From assembly GCA_034430155.1 (NCBI GenBank), contig DAOUET010000005.1:1-20504 (forward strand): 20,504 nucleotides of DNA. The letters are read 5' to 3'. Below the pieces are notes generated by a model. That model was not told the DNA's origin. It ran no database searches and saw only the letters and a list, made by a program, of their open reading frames with translations. Positions within the stretch are counted from its first letter, which is position 1. Each line of letters starts with the position of its first letter. Of this stretch, positions 5,932 to 13,121 are shown piece by piece. A program made the position numbers and the translations under genes. This DNA comes from DAOUET01 sp034430155 (GTDB lineage Bacteria > Chloroflexota > Anaerolineae > Anaerolineales > UBA4823).

Positions 5932-8789
5932 ACTTTCTAGGACGGATGGCTTTTACCCTGACCCTGCTCGAATTCATGGTCGCACCAGGCCCTCTGCCCA
6001 GAACAGTTCAGACGGATAAGGGTTCAAACCCAATCATCTCCGGCACCCAAGATGGATTATCCATTGACTGGAACGCCTCTTCACTTCAGATCTCCTCACT
6101 GCCGGGAGGGCAAAGCCGACTAACCATGTCTGGTTTTGAGCAATTGAGGCAACCAGGTGTGCCTGAAGTCCCCTTTGCAGCTGTCCTGGTCGCCATCCCC
6201 CCTGGAGCAAATCCCACGCTGGAAATCCGTCAGGTCGATGAAAGTGCTATGTACCTCCCGGCGTCGGTTGCACATGCCGGGAAACCTGAGGGTGTTCTGC
6301 GCGCACCTGACGGTCAGGTCATTGGGGGGGCATTTACCTCTGTATCTGATAACGTTGAATTTAATCGTCCGGCACTTGCTTTAGAACCCCTCGGCTTGCT
6401 CCGAGGGGTGAGCATCGCCCGCCTGGTCTTCTACCCGGCCCGGCCGAGAGGATCCGAACTTCGCCTAACCACCCATGTGCACGCCATCCTCCACTTCAAT
6501 AGCCCAGAAGCAGCCCCGCTTTTAACCAGCTCCTCTGCAGATGCCATGCTGGAAAGGTTGAAATCAGCAGTGGTCAATCCCCAGGATATCCAGCCCAACT
6601 TGGATACAGGGCGGGTTTCCCAAACAGGTTCCGTCAAATTAGGGAGCAATACACCTAAAGTCGCGGTGGAAGTGAATCAAACTGGCCTAACAGAAATTAC
6701 CTATGAAAACCTTTCCGCGGTGGGTTACCCGGTTACCACTGCCCACCCAAACCAGTTACATCTCACCTTGGCTGGTAAAGAGATCGCTTACGAATGGGAT
6801 GGTGATAGCGACACCAGCTTTGAGCCAGGCGAGCGTCTGCTCTTCTATGCGGCACCACGTTTTAGCCGTTATTCACCATTTGATGTGTACTTTCTGGAGG
6901 AAGGTAATTCCCCTGGTATGTCAATGGAAAGCCGGTCTGCAGACCCGCTAGGCTTACCAGCCGGGGTCGCCAGGGTGGAAATCACTGCCGAGGAAAACCG
7001 GATCTACACCCCAGACTGTTTTTGCGCCCCGATCCCTCCCGGGCGCGATGGCGATCGCTGGGTCTGGGATCGCTTGCAGCGCGACACTCATCCGACCCAG
7101 TCATATTCCATCGGACTCGCAGGTGTGGATCCATCTCAACCAGCCACGCTCATCCTCTGGTTGATTGGCTTTACAGATGTGAGCGCTAAACCCGATCATC
7201 ACGTCCAGGTAGCCCTTAACCAGAATTACATCGGGCAGGTTGAATGGGACGGCAAAGAATCTATCAGCGCGGCTTTCTACTTTCCTGGATCAATGCTGAT
7301 AAATGGGAGCAACTCCTTAACCTTGTCGCTACCAGGCATCCCATCCGTTGAGGTAGAAGGTGCTTGGTTGGACGCTTTTTCGATTGACTATGGCCGCGAT
7401 GACTCTTCATCTGGGGAGTCAATTTTCTTCCGCGGAGAGGAAGCCTCGCATACCTATACCATTAGCCTGGACTCCTCTCAAGGATTGCGCGCATACGATG
7501 TCACCGACCCAGGGAGACCACTGCGCTTGAGCGGATTTACCCTTGACACTTCCGGCAAACTCACCCTCGGTGATGGGCTCGTCTCTGGAAACCCGCATTA
7601 TTGGATTACCAGTGAGGCCGGTATTGCCAATCCAGAACGCCTGCACCTGGTCCCTGCTTTGGAAACTGAAGCAGATTTCAGCGGTGCGGATTATTTGATC
7701 ATCTCGCCCGCAGAATTTGTCCCTGCTCTGGACGATTTAATCTCTCTACGCCAGAAGCAAGGTTTGAGGGTGGCACAGCAGGACCTTCAAGCGATTTATG
7801 ACACCTTCGGTGATGGACGCCCCGATCCAGCAGCTATTCGTAATTTCTTGGATTACGCCTATAATTCCTGGGATCCGCGACCAACTTATGTCCTTCTGGT
7901 AGGGGATGGCACTTCCGATCCCAAACGCTACAACCCGGAATCATCAGCGACGATCATTCCCCCTTACCTGGTCGATGTCGATCCCTGGGCAGGGGAAACT
8001 GCAGCCGATAACCGCTACGTTACGGTCGATGGCGATGACATCCTTCCGGACATGTTGATTGGTCGTTTGCCGGCCAATAACCTGGCTGAAGCCCAAACGA
8101 TGGTAGCAAAAATCGTGGCGTATGAGCAGGCTGCTGAACCCGGTCCCTGGAACAGTCACATCACATTTGTGGCAGACGATCCGGATGAGGGGGGTAATTT
8201 TCCGGCCTCTTCAGAAGCCTTGATGACCTCTTTTGTCAAACCTCCCTTGGTTTCACAGCGCCTTTACTACACGCCTCCCACTTTCAGCGCTGAGGAAATC
8301 AGCAAAACCCTCTTTCAGGATTGGAACGATGGCACCGGCATAATCATGTTCACCGGTCACGCTTCTGTCCACCAATGGGCAGCTGAACGGTTCATCCACT
8401 TAGAAGACATCTCCGCCCTGAAGAATAAAGCCAGGTTGCCGGTGGTGCTCGAAATGACCTGTTTTACCGGATCTTTTCAGGTCCCGGCTTTCCCCACTCT
8501 TGACGAAGCGCTCCTACGCTATTCCGATGGTGGGGCAGTTGCTGTTTGGGGTCCAACCGGATTAGGAGTGGCCACAGGTCATGAATCGCTGGCTGAGGGT
8601 TTTTATGAAAGCATCTTTCAGGGAGGCCAGAGAAACATTGGTACAGCCACACTATCTGGAAAATTGCATTTGTCAACTCAAAATCCCGGTTCTCCTGACC
8701 TGATCGATACATTTACCCTGCTGGGAGACCCAGCAACACGTTTAAATCAATCACATACCCGCTTAATTTACTTACCGCTGGTCCAATAA
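5928..8789 (+). CDS. Secreted gingipain-like cysteine peptidase (family C25)
   Basis: This 953-residue protein has a signal peptide (residues 1 to about 25). Its N-terminal part resembles C25 propeptides (GVPEVPFAAVLVAIPPG), and several beta-sandwich stretches follow. The C25 catalytic domain runs from about 586 to 940. Its beginning reads DYLIISPAEF and YVLLVGDGTSDPKRYN. H811 in MFTGHAS and C845 in EMTCFTGSF form the expected His-Cys dyad. The protein ends IYLPLVQ, close to the tail of the preceding gene product. The start chosen is GTG 5928, overlapping the upstream stop by four bases (GTGA). ATG 5946, with AGGA just upstream, is the alternative. In Bacteroidota such enzymes leave by type IX secretion. 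Here a plain Sec signal and no type IX C-terminal domain are seen. Substrate specificity cannot be read from the sequence. Confidence 0.9.
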   Translation: MNFLGRMAFTLTLLEFMVAPGPLPRTVQTDKGSNPIISGTQDGLSIDWNASSLQISSLPGGQSRLTMSGFEQLRQPGVPEVPFAAVLVAIPPGANPTLEIRQVDESAMYLPASVAHAGKPEGVLRAPDGQVIGGAFTSVSDNVEFNRPALALEPLGLLRGVSIARLVFYPARPRGSELRLTTHVHAILHFNSPEAAPLLTSSSADAMLERLKSAVVNPQDIQPNLDTGRVSQTGSVKLGSNTPKVAVEVNQTGLTEITYENLSAVGYPVTTAHPNQLHLTLAGKEIAYEWDGDSDTSFEPGERLLFYAAPRFSRYSPFDVYFLEEGNSPGMSMESRSADPLGLPAGVARVEITAEENRIYTPDCFCAPIPPGRDGDRWVWDRLQRDTHPTQSYSIGLAGVDPSQPATLILWLIGFTDVSAKPDHHVQVALNQNYIGQVEWDGKESISAAFYFPGSMLINGSNSLTLSLPGIPSVEVEGAWLDAFSIDYGRDDSSSGESIFFRGEEASHTYTISLDSSQGLRAYDVTDPGRPLRLSGFTLDTSGKLTLGDGLVSGNPHYWITSEAGIANPERLHLVPALETEADFSGADYLIISPAEFVPALDDLISLRQKQGLRVAQQDLQAIYDTFGDGRPDPAAIRNFLDYAYNSWDPRPTYVLLVGDGTSDPKRYNPESSATIIPPYLVDVDPWAGETAADNRYVTVDGDDILPDMLIGRLPANNLAEAQTMVAKIVAYEQAAEPGPWNSHITFVADDPDEGGNFPASSEALMTSFVKPPLVSQRLYYTPPTFSAEEISKTLFQDWNDGTGIIMFTGHASVHQWAAERFIHLEDISALKNKARLPVVLEMTCFTGSFQVPAFPTLDEALLRYSDGGAVAVWGPTGLGVATGHESLAEGFYESIFQGGQRNIGTATLSGKLHLSTQNPGSPDLIDTFTLLGDPATRLNQSHTRLIYLPLVQ

Positions 8790-8810
8790 TGATTACTGTG
8801 AGGAGGGTCT

Positions 8811-9281
8811 ATGTTCAAATTCAAACCCGCTAGCCTTAGCCTTGGGTTGATAATCAGCCTGGTTGTAATCCTGGCGATCCTTCCAGGCCGGGCTTCGGCC
8901 TCGCTTCCGCTGGCAATCACTTTAACACCTACAACAACCCAAGAGCTACCGACGAATACACCCGAAGCGCCCACGAACACGCCAGTGGCACCAACAAACA
9001 CGCCGGTGGTGCCGACGGCAACCGCTACCAGCGAGGTGCAACCTCCCACCCCCACTCCAACGCCAACCTCTGTTCCTCCAACGGAAAAGCCGTCAGAGCC
9101 AAAAGGACCGGAGCCGACAGTCCGGCTACCTCTCCTGCCGGTTACGGGTGATTACCCAACCGCCCCGCCCCAGGCTGGTTCAAATTGGCTCGGGCTGCTG
9201 GTGATTCCTTTGCTTGGGCTGATCGTGGGTCTGGCGCTTGGCACCGGTATGGGATCAAAGTTGAGAAAATGGCTGGGGTAG
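8811..9281 (+). CDS. Small Thr/Pro-rich surface protein with LPVTG sortase signal
   Basis: The 156-residue product has a signal peptide ending near ASA (residues 28-30). A stalk of Pro/Thr repeats follows (about 38-105), then the sortase motif LPVTG (109-113), a hydrophobic segment (about 126-146) and a basic end (SKLRKW). This is the classic order for a protein cut by sortase between Thr and Gly and joined to the cell envelope. There is no globular domain, so it is likely a stalk, anchor or polymerised backbone. AGGAGG (8801-8806) sits four bases before the ATG, which lies 21 bp after the C25 peptidase gene. The end overlaps the next gene, which encodes the sortase that most likely processes it. 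Confidence 0.85.
   Translation: MFKFKPASLSLGLIISLVVILAILPGRASASLPLAITLTPTTTQELPTNTPEAPTNTPVAPTNTPVVPTATATSEVQPPTPTPTPTSVPPTEKPSEPKGPEPTVRLPLLPVTGDYPTAPPQAGSNWLGLLVIPLLGLIVGLALGTGMGSKLRKWLG
8949..9011 (+). repeat. Three tandem 21-bp (7-residue) PTNTPxx repeats
   Basis: Residues 47-67 of the LPVTG protein read PTNTPEA, PTNTPVA, PTNTPVV. The DNA copies differ mainly at third positions, so selection has kept the peptide pattern while the DNA drifted. It forms the start of an extended stalk. Confidence 0.7.
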
Positions 9282-10126
9282 AGAATCAAGGATTGCTGAT
9301 CCTCACGCTTTTCACGCTGATAGTGGGACTGGTGACGGGCATTGCCTTTGAACCCGGCATTCACAAGAAGCTGAGTGCTACTTTGCCAACCTGGATTGGT
9401 ATTTGCCTGACCATGACCACATTAGCGCTGATAGTGGGGACTATCCGGCTTCCTGCCCCAGGGAGGCCTGCTCCTCCATCCTTGGAAGAGGAGCAGGCCT
9501 TAGGCGCCCGCTTGCTGGCTGATGCGCCAAATGGGCCTGATCCTTCACAACCACACTCCGGACAAGAAATAGTTCAGCATGAGACCATCTCATTTGCCCA
9601 TAAAACCCCGGTGCCCTCCTTTTATTCACCGCGGATCCTTTCTAGCGATGGGGGCGAATCAGGGATGCAAACCGCCATAACCCGTCTGGTCATCCCCTCA
9701 TTGCATTTGGATGCCAGAGTTAAGTCTGTGCCATATGATGGGTTCACGTGGGATATCACTGGCCTGAACGGGGATGTTGCGGTGCTTGAAACCCCCTCGG
9801 GTTTGGATACAACCAACAACAATGTCTTGGCGGGGCATATCAGCTTGAGCGATGCCAGTAACGGTCCTTTTCGCTATCTGTTTATGCTTTTGCCCGGAGA
9901 GCAAGTCAAAACATATACCGAAGATAGCATGTATACCTATATTGTCAGAGATCAGGATGTAGTTGATGCGACCGATATTTTTGTGATGTCAGCTTCTGAT
10001 AAGCCGGTTCTTACCTTATTGACATGCACGGATTGGGATGAAAATGCTCACAGTTACCGACGCCGGAGGATTGTATTGGCAGACCTTGTCGATGTGGCGC
10101 CTCTAATCCACAATAGTGCCCGTTGA
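9269..10126 (+). CDS. Membrane-anchored sortase (peptidase C60)
   Basis: Sortases cut an LPXTG-type signal and attach the protein to the envelope. The 285-residue form has two N-terminal hydrophobic segments (about 7-26 and 40-62), a variable linker, and a sortase domain from about 135 to the end. H190 (LAGHISL), C253 (LLTCTDWD) and an Arg in RRRRIV (264-267) give the His-Cys-Arg set. ATG 9269 is chosen because it starts directly before the first membrane segment and overlaps the upstream stop by 13 bases, suggesting translational coupling. A TTG at 9185 would add 28 residues read inside the LPVTG gene and is unlikely. The class (D or E type) cannot be settled by eye. Its adjacent substrate is the LPVTG protein. 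Confidence 0.9.
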   Translation: MAGVENQGLLILTLFTLIVGLVTGIAFEPGIHKKLSATLPTWIGICLTMTTLALIVGTIRLPAPGRPAPPSLEEEQALGARLLADAPNGPDPSQPHSGQEIVQHETISFAHKTPVPSFYSPRILSSDGGESGMQTAITRLVIPSLHLDARVKSVPYDGFTWDITGLNGDVAVLETPSGLDTTNNNVLAGHISLSDASNGPFRYLFMLLPGEQVKTYTEDSMYTYIVRDQDVVDATDIFVMSASDKPVLTLLTCTDWDENAHSYRRRRIVLADLVDVAPLIHNSAR

Positions 10127-10315
10127 GACGACCTTCACTATCGCCCCCTCTCTAGAACACCGGTTTCCCGATTTGGGCAACATTGGAGCGCTACACAGGC
10201 TATTTGCATCAATAAGGGCATACCCCCCAACAACTCCCCAGAGGGTTTTTAACTACATAACTCTTGTATCAATTGAATGGCGAGAAAATACCAAGTCATT
10301 CGATTTACTTACACC
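10127..10315. other. Intergenic region between converging sortase and CAP genes
   Basis: About 190 bp separate the convergent stops. A weak hairpin, GTTTCCC with GGGCAAC around GATTT, lies near 10160-10180 and has no U-run. No gene or clear terminator is seen. A plus-strand open frame here lacks a ribosome site and recognisable composition. Confidence 0.5.
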
Positions 10316-11344
10316 TTAACGGATTTCAGCAGGCAGGGAAAGTCCCTGAGACCCCTGGTTTATCCCTGCTATCTCGAAAGTCCAAGTGTATGTTTGTCCA
10401 TCGACTACCATCGAGGCTGTGTAGCTAGCGCCCGGCACTAATGGTTCCCTGGGGATCAATACGATGGCATCCCTGTAGTCGAGGACGGCGCGTCCCATAT
10501 CCTGGGCAACCTGGTCGGGGTTGGAATATGTAGATTCGGTAAAAACACAATTTTCGAGAGGCGTCTTATCTCGGAGAAACATGTGTGAGTTAACTACTGG
10601 TGTGCGGTCTCCCGCTCCTATCTGTAAAATGATGGGCAAACCACTTGGTACGCCATAGCCGGGGCAGCTGCTCAAAGGATCTGGATATTCACCCCAATAA
10701 TCACTTAGAGGGACAACCGCACCGTTTGCAGGCCACATTATCGGAAAATTAATCGCAAGGGGGATTTCACCCAGGCCGCGCAAGACATCCATGGTTGCCC
10801 CCATTTGTAAGCCCCCATCCGCTTCTCGGTAGCTGCCAAAACCCACCTCTTGCAAAGCGGGGTCCAAAATGCCCAAGGCGTGAAAGGGGGCCTGCATCCA
10901 TACGTCAATTGCATGTTTATCGTTTGATTCGACATCATAGCTGGCCATCAGGTTGCCTGATTGGGCCGCAGCCCGCCCTTCGGGGGTATACCATTTGTTG
11001 TTGAGGTCTTCACTGTGTACCAGAATGTCATTTTTGACGGTATAGCGTGCGTGAAACTGGCTACCGACACTCCACTCGGCGTTTTCACTTACTGGGGGTA
11101 AATTAGCCAGGGTACGGTAGTAATTCAAGTAATCTAACCAATCGGCTGCCGTGGGGCTGTCCTGAGTCGTCCCTTGGACCACCAAGGGCAGGCTTACTGA
11201 AAAGGTTTGCTTGATTTCAGCCTCAGCAGCTTTCTGATAAGCAGCCGAGGAGCTGTCTGTAAGGAGTGCTAAGCTGAAGGTGAACGTAATGATCAGCAGA
11301 GCAGTTATTTTAAGAATGTGATTGGCAGTGTTTATCTCATGCAT
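10316..11344 (-). CDS. Secreted CAP/SCP-domain protein
   Basis: The 342-residue product starts with a signal peptide (hydrophobic residues 10-28). A mature N-terminal spacer follows that contains SVSLPLVVQ (49-57). The CAP/SCP (PF00188-like) domain then runs from about 66 to 200: WLDYLNYYRTLANLPPV, FHARY, VHSEDL and MQAPFHALGILDP. The His and Glu residues of the CAP cleft are therefore present. A C-terminal beta-rich segment (about 205-330) ends without an anchor. In bacteria, CAP proteins are extracellular with mostly unknown function. The gene faces the sortase operon and is divergent from the B12 operon, with a long 5' region. The start codon at 11344 has a weak ribosome site. Confidence 0.85.
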   Translation of the reverse strand: MHEINTANHILKITALLIITFTFSLALLTDSSSAAYQKAAEAEIKQTFSVSLPLVVQGTTQDSPTAADWLDYLNYYRTLANLPPVSENAEWSVGSQFHARYTVKNDILVHSEDLNNKWYTPEGRAAAQSGNLMASYDVESNDKHAIDVWMQAPFHALGILDPALQEVGFGSYREADGGLQMGATMDVLRGLGEIPLAINFPIMWPANGAVVPLSDYWGEYPDPLSSCPGYGVPSGLPIILQIGAGDRTPVVNSHMFLRDKTPLENCVFTESTYSNPDQVAQDMGRAVLDYRDAIVLIPREPLVPGASYTASMVVDGQTYTWTFEIAGINQGSQGLSLPAEIR

Positions 11345-11606
11345 CTCGGATCAGCAATAAATAGCTATGATAAAGATATACCAGTTCCCAGCTTAAAGAA
11401 CAGCCTAAAAGCCCAGGTAAACCCGATTATTATTCTAATTGGATTTCTTTCTGCAATCCACTAAGAGAGGATTAACGAATACTTTAAGGAGATTAACGAA
11501 GCCCTCAGGATCTGTTAGGAGCCTTTGATCGCAAATCTCTAGTCGTTTATCCCTACTGCCCCTTTATATTTTTTTCAACAACTCAGGAGCGTAGAAAATT
11601 ACCCCC
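11345..11606. other. Divergent upstream region of the CAP gene
   Basis: This AT-rich stretch without a credible gene presumably holds the minus-strand promoter of the CAP gene. No convincing -35/-10 pair was settled on. It contains the 10-bp direct repeats described separately. Confidence 0.4.
11470..11500 (+). repeat. Pair of 10-bp direct repeats, two helical turns apart
   Basis: GATTAACGAA occurs at 11470-11479 and 11491-11500, so the copies start exactly 21 bp apart and lie on the same face of the helix. A related inverted copy (TCGTTTATC, one mismatch) occurs at 11543-11551. The pattern fits a regulator-binding array between the divergent CAP and B12 genes. No regulator is known from the sequence. 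Confidence 0.45.
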
Positions 11607-11638
11607 AAATTCTCGCCGGAGGCAACCCGAGAATTTTT
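11607..11638 (+). terminator. Hairpin with T-run upstream of the B12 promoter
   Basis: AAATTCTCG (11607-11615) pairs with CGAGAATTT (11628-11636) around a 12-nt loop, and the T-run spans 11634-11638. It ends six bases before the -35 box of the B12 promoter and could insulate the operon from upstream transcription. Confidence 0.45.
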
Positions 11639-11643
11639 GTCTC

Positions 11644-11672
11644 TTGACGATTTATGATACCCACCGTAAAAT
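11644..11672 (+). promoter_or_regulatory. Sigma-70-type promoter of the B12 uptake operon
   Basis: TTGACG (11644-11649) and TAAAAT (11667-11672) are each one base off consensus and separated by exactly 17 bp. The predicted start near 11679 lies 22 bases before the riboswitch P1 stem, so the riboswitch is fully in the transcript. Confidence 0.7.
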
Positions 11673-11700
11673 AGATTTATAAAAGAATAACCTTCACCAG

Positions 11701-11833
11701 CAAGGTACCTCATCCCCCGGATGGGAAGGTTTAATGGCGAAACCGGTGAGAGTCCGGTGCTGTCCCGCAACTGTAAAGAGCATCTGTTCTTCTTGAGCGA
11801 AGTCAGGTGCTCCAAGCCAGGCCGCCCGCCTTG
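11701..11833 (+). promoter_or_regulatory. Cobalamin riboswitch aptamer
   Basis: The conserved core is present: CGAAACCGGTGAGAGTCCGG (11738-11757), the CCCGCAACTGTAAA segment (11764-11777) and the B12 box AAGCCAGGCCGCCCGCC (11814-11830). CAAGG (11701-11705) can pair with CCTTG (11829-11833) as the closing P1 stem. These riboswitches bind adenosylcobalamin or related corrinoids and lower expression when the vitamin is plentiful. The hairpin and T-run at 11907-11940 form the likely expression platform. It controls btuF and the genes behind it, which supports corrinoid rather than iron-siderophore as their substrate. Confidence 0.92.
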
Positions 11834-11906
11834 AATGGGTTTGCCACAACCTCGTGGAACGGAGGTGGGAACAGCGAAGATACTAGTTGAATTCCTCTGA
11901 ATCTCC

Positions 11907-11940
11907 ACCCCTGCCCCGGCGACAGGGGTATTTTATTTTT
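11907..11940 (+). terminator. Riboswitch-controlled intrinsic terminator
   Basis: ACCCCTG (11907-11913) pairs with CAGGGGT (11923-11929), followed by ATTTTATTTTT (11930-11940). GGTGG (11864-11868) can pair with CCACC (11905-11909), covering the 5' arm, so an antiterminator form is possible. It lies 74 bp after the aptamer and 88 bp before btuF, which suits transcriptional attenuation by cobalamin. Confidence 0.85.
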
Positions 11941-12027
11941 GATCGCTTAAATTCCTCGCCGCAGTTTTGAGATGGGCGCATTAGAACCATAATCTTGTAG
12001 CTTTCTTCACCATCGGAGGCTTTTCCA

Positions 12028-12978
12028 ATGAAGCGTAAATCAATTAACACTTTGGGTTTGATGCTATCTGCACTCGCGATTCTTCTGGCGGGTTGCGCTA
12101 ATCAACAAACACCCATACCCCCCACTGCTGAACCCACCGCTGTACCGCTGGTCTTCAGCGATGGTCTTGGGAGAAATGTCAGCTTGCAGGCACCTGCCCG
12201 GCGGGTGGTATCGTTGGCACCCTCTATCAGTGAAAGCTTATTTGCCGTCGGCGCCGGAGAGCAAGTGGTTGGTAGAGACGAATTTTCTAATTATCCTGCA
12301 GATGTAGCAGATTTACCTAGTGTAGGAGGCTTCTACAGCGATTACAACTATGAGGCTATCGTTGATCTACACCCCGATCTTGTGCTTGCAGCTGAGATCA
12401 ACACTGCAGAACAGGTCAAATCCTTGGAAGACCTCGGTTTGACGGTTTACTTAGTCGCTAATCCAACTTCGCTGGATGAAATGTACGACAGCTTAGATAC
12501 GATCGCTCGCCTGACCGGGCACCAAGCGGAAGCCGCGGGACTTGTTGAAAATTTGAAGAGGCGAGTCTCCTCCGTAGAAAGTAAATTGTCGGGCATTGAT
12601 CAGAGACCAAGTGTTTTTTATGAATTAGATAGCACCGACCCGAACGCGCCTTACACAGCTGGTTCCGGTACATTTATTGATACTTTGATAAACCTGGCCG
12701 GAGGCAATAATATTGGCGCCAATCTAGAAGGTCAATATGGTCAGATCAGCGTTGAGGAACTACTCATTCAAAATCCTGACATTATCCTGCTTGGCGATTC
12801 AGCTTATGGTGTTACCCCCGAGTCGGTTGGTCAACGCCCCGGATGGGAGACGATGGAGGCCTTCCAGAATGGGAAAGTCTATCCTTTCGATGACGATTTG
12901 GTAAGCCGTCCAGGGCCTCGCCTGGTAGATGGCCTTGAAGCATTGGCCGCAATTATTCACCCGGATTTGTTTAAATAA
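12028..12978 (+). CDS. btuF: Cobalamin-type ABC transporter substrate-binding lipoprotein
   Basis: The 316-residue lipoprotein captures corrinoid outside the membrane for the BtuCD importer. The signal peptide ends in the lipobox LLAGC with the lipidated Cys at 23, followed by a short Pro/Thr spacer. The rest is a PF01497 binding protein: RRVVSLAPSISESLFAVGAG starts the N-lobe, and HPDLVLAAEINTAEQVKSLE leads into the long linking helix. GGNNIGANLEGQYGQISVEEL and NPDIILLGDSAYG belong to the C-lobe. GGAGG (12015-12019) lies eight bases before ATG. The cobalamin riboswitch upstream is the main reason to prefer B12 over heme or siderophores, because the fold alone does not decide. The stop overlaps the next small ORF by one base (TAATG). 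Confidence 0.88.
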   Translation: MKRKSINTLGLMLSALAILLAGCANQQTPIPPTAEPTAVPLVFSDGLGRNVSLQAPARRVVSLAPSISESLFAVGAGEQVVGRDEFSNYPADVADLPSVGGFYSDYNYEAIVDLHPDLVLAAEINTAEQVKSLEDLGLTVYLVANPTSLDEMYDSLDTIARLTGHQAEAAGLVENLKRRVSSVESKLSGIDQRPSVFYELDSTDPNAPYTAGSGTFIDTLINLAGGNNIGANLEGQYGQISVEELLIQNPDIILLGDSAYGVTPESVGQRPGWETMEAFQNGKVYPFDDDLVSRPGPRLVDGLEALAAIIHPDLFK

Positions 12979-13121
12979 TGGCAGCTCGGGATTACGACAA
13001 TGACAGCCTTTCATCATGGCGAGACGAGGCTTCACCCGATCTGGGGTTAAGCAATCAAGTTGGGATAGGCATGGGGATAATAATGGCAGGCACCATTCTT
13101 ATCATAAAGTTCAATTTATGA
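12978..13121 (+). CDS. 47-residue membrane peptide interleaved between btuF and btuC
   Basis: The ATG at 12978 shares one base with the btuF stop (TAATG). The TGA at 13119-13121 overlaps the btuC ATG at 13118 (ATGA). Both junctions are classic signs of translational coupling, and the frame fills the whole 139-bp gap between the genes. The product has an acidic N-terminal half (MAARDYDNDS, then WRDEASPD) and one hydrophobic segment at about 28-43 (VGIGMGIIMAGTILII), ending in Lys-Phe-Asn-Leu. It could be a small accessory subunit of the importer, or a frame kept only for coupling. No Shine-Dalgarno is visible, as expected if ribosomes arrive from btuF. I recognise no family. Confidence 0.55.
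   Translation: MAARDYDNDSLSSWRDEASPDLGLSNQVGIGMGIIMAGTILIIKFNL

Noticed and set aside
9185..9268. TTG start for the sortase
   Set aside because: It reads out of frame through the membrane anchor of the LPVTG protein. ATG 9269 gives a normal sortase N-terminus.
10116..10319. 67-residue plus-strand frame between the sortase and CAP genes
   Set aside because: No ribosome site or recognisable features. It overlaps the ends of both genes.
11564..11908. 114-residue minus-strand frame across the riboswitch
   Set aside because: It covers the conserved cobalamin aptamer, whose constraints are on RNA structure. No domain or ribosome site.
13016..13117. Longer start for btuC
   Set aside because: The added residues are polar, unlike the family, and are better explained by the overlapping 47-codon frame.
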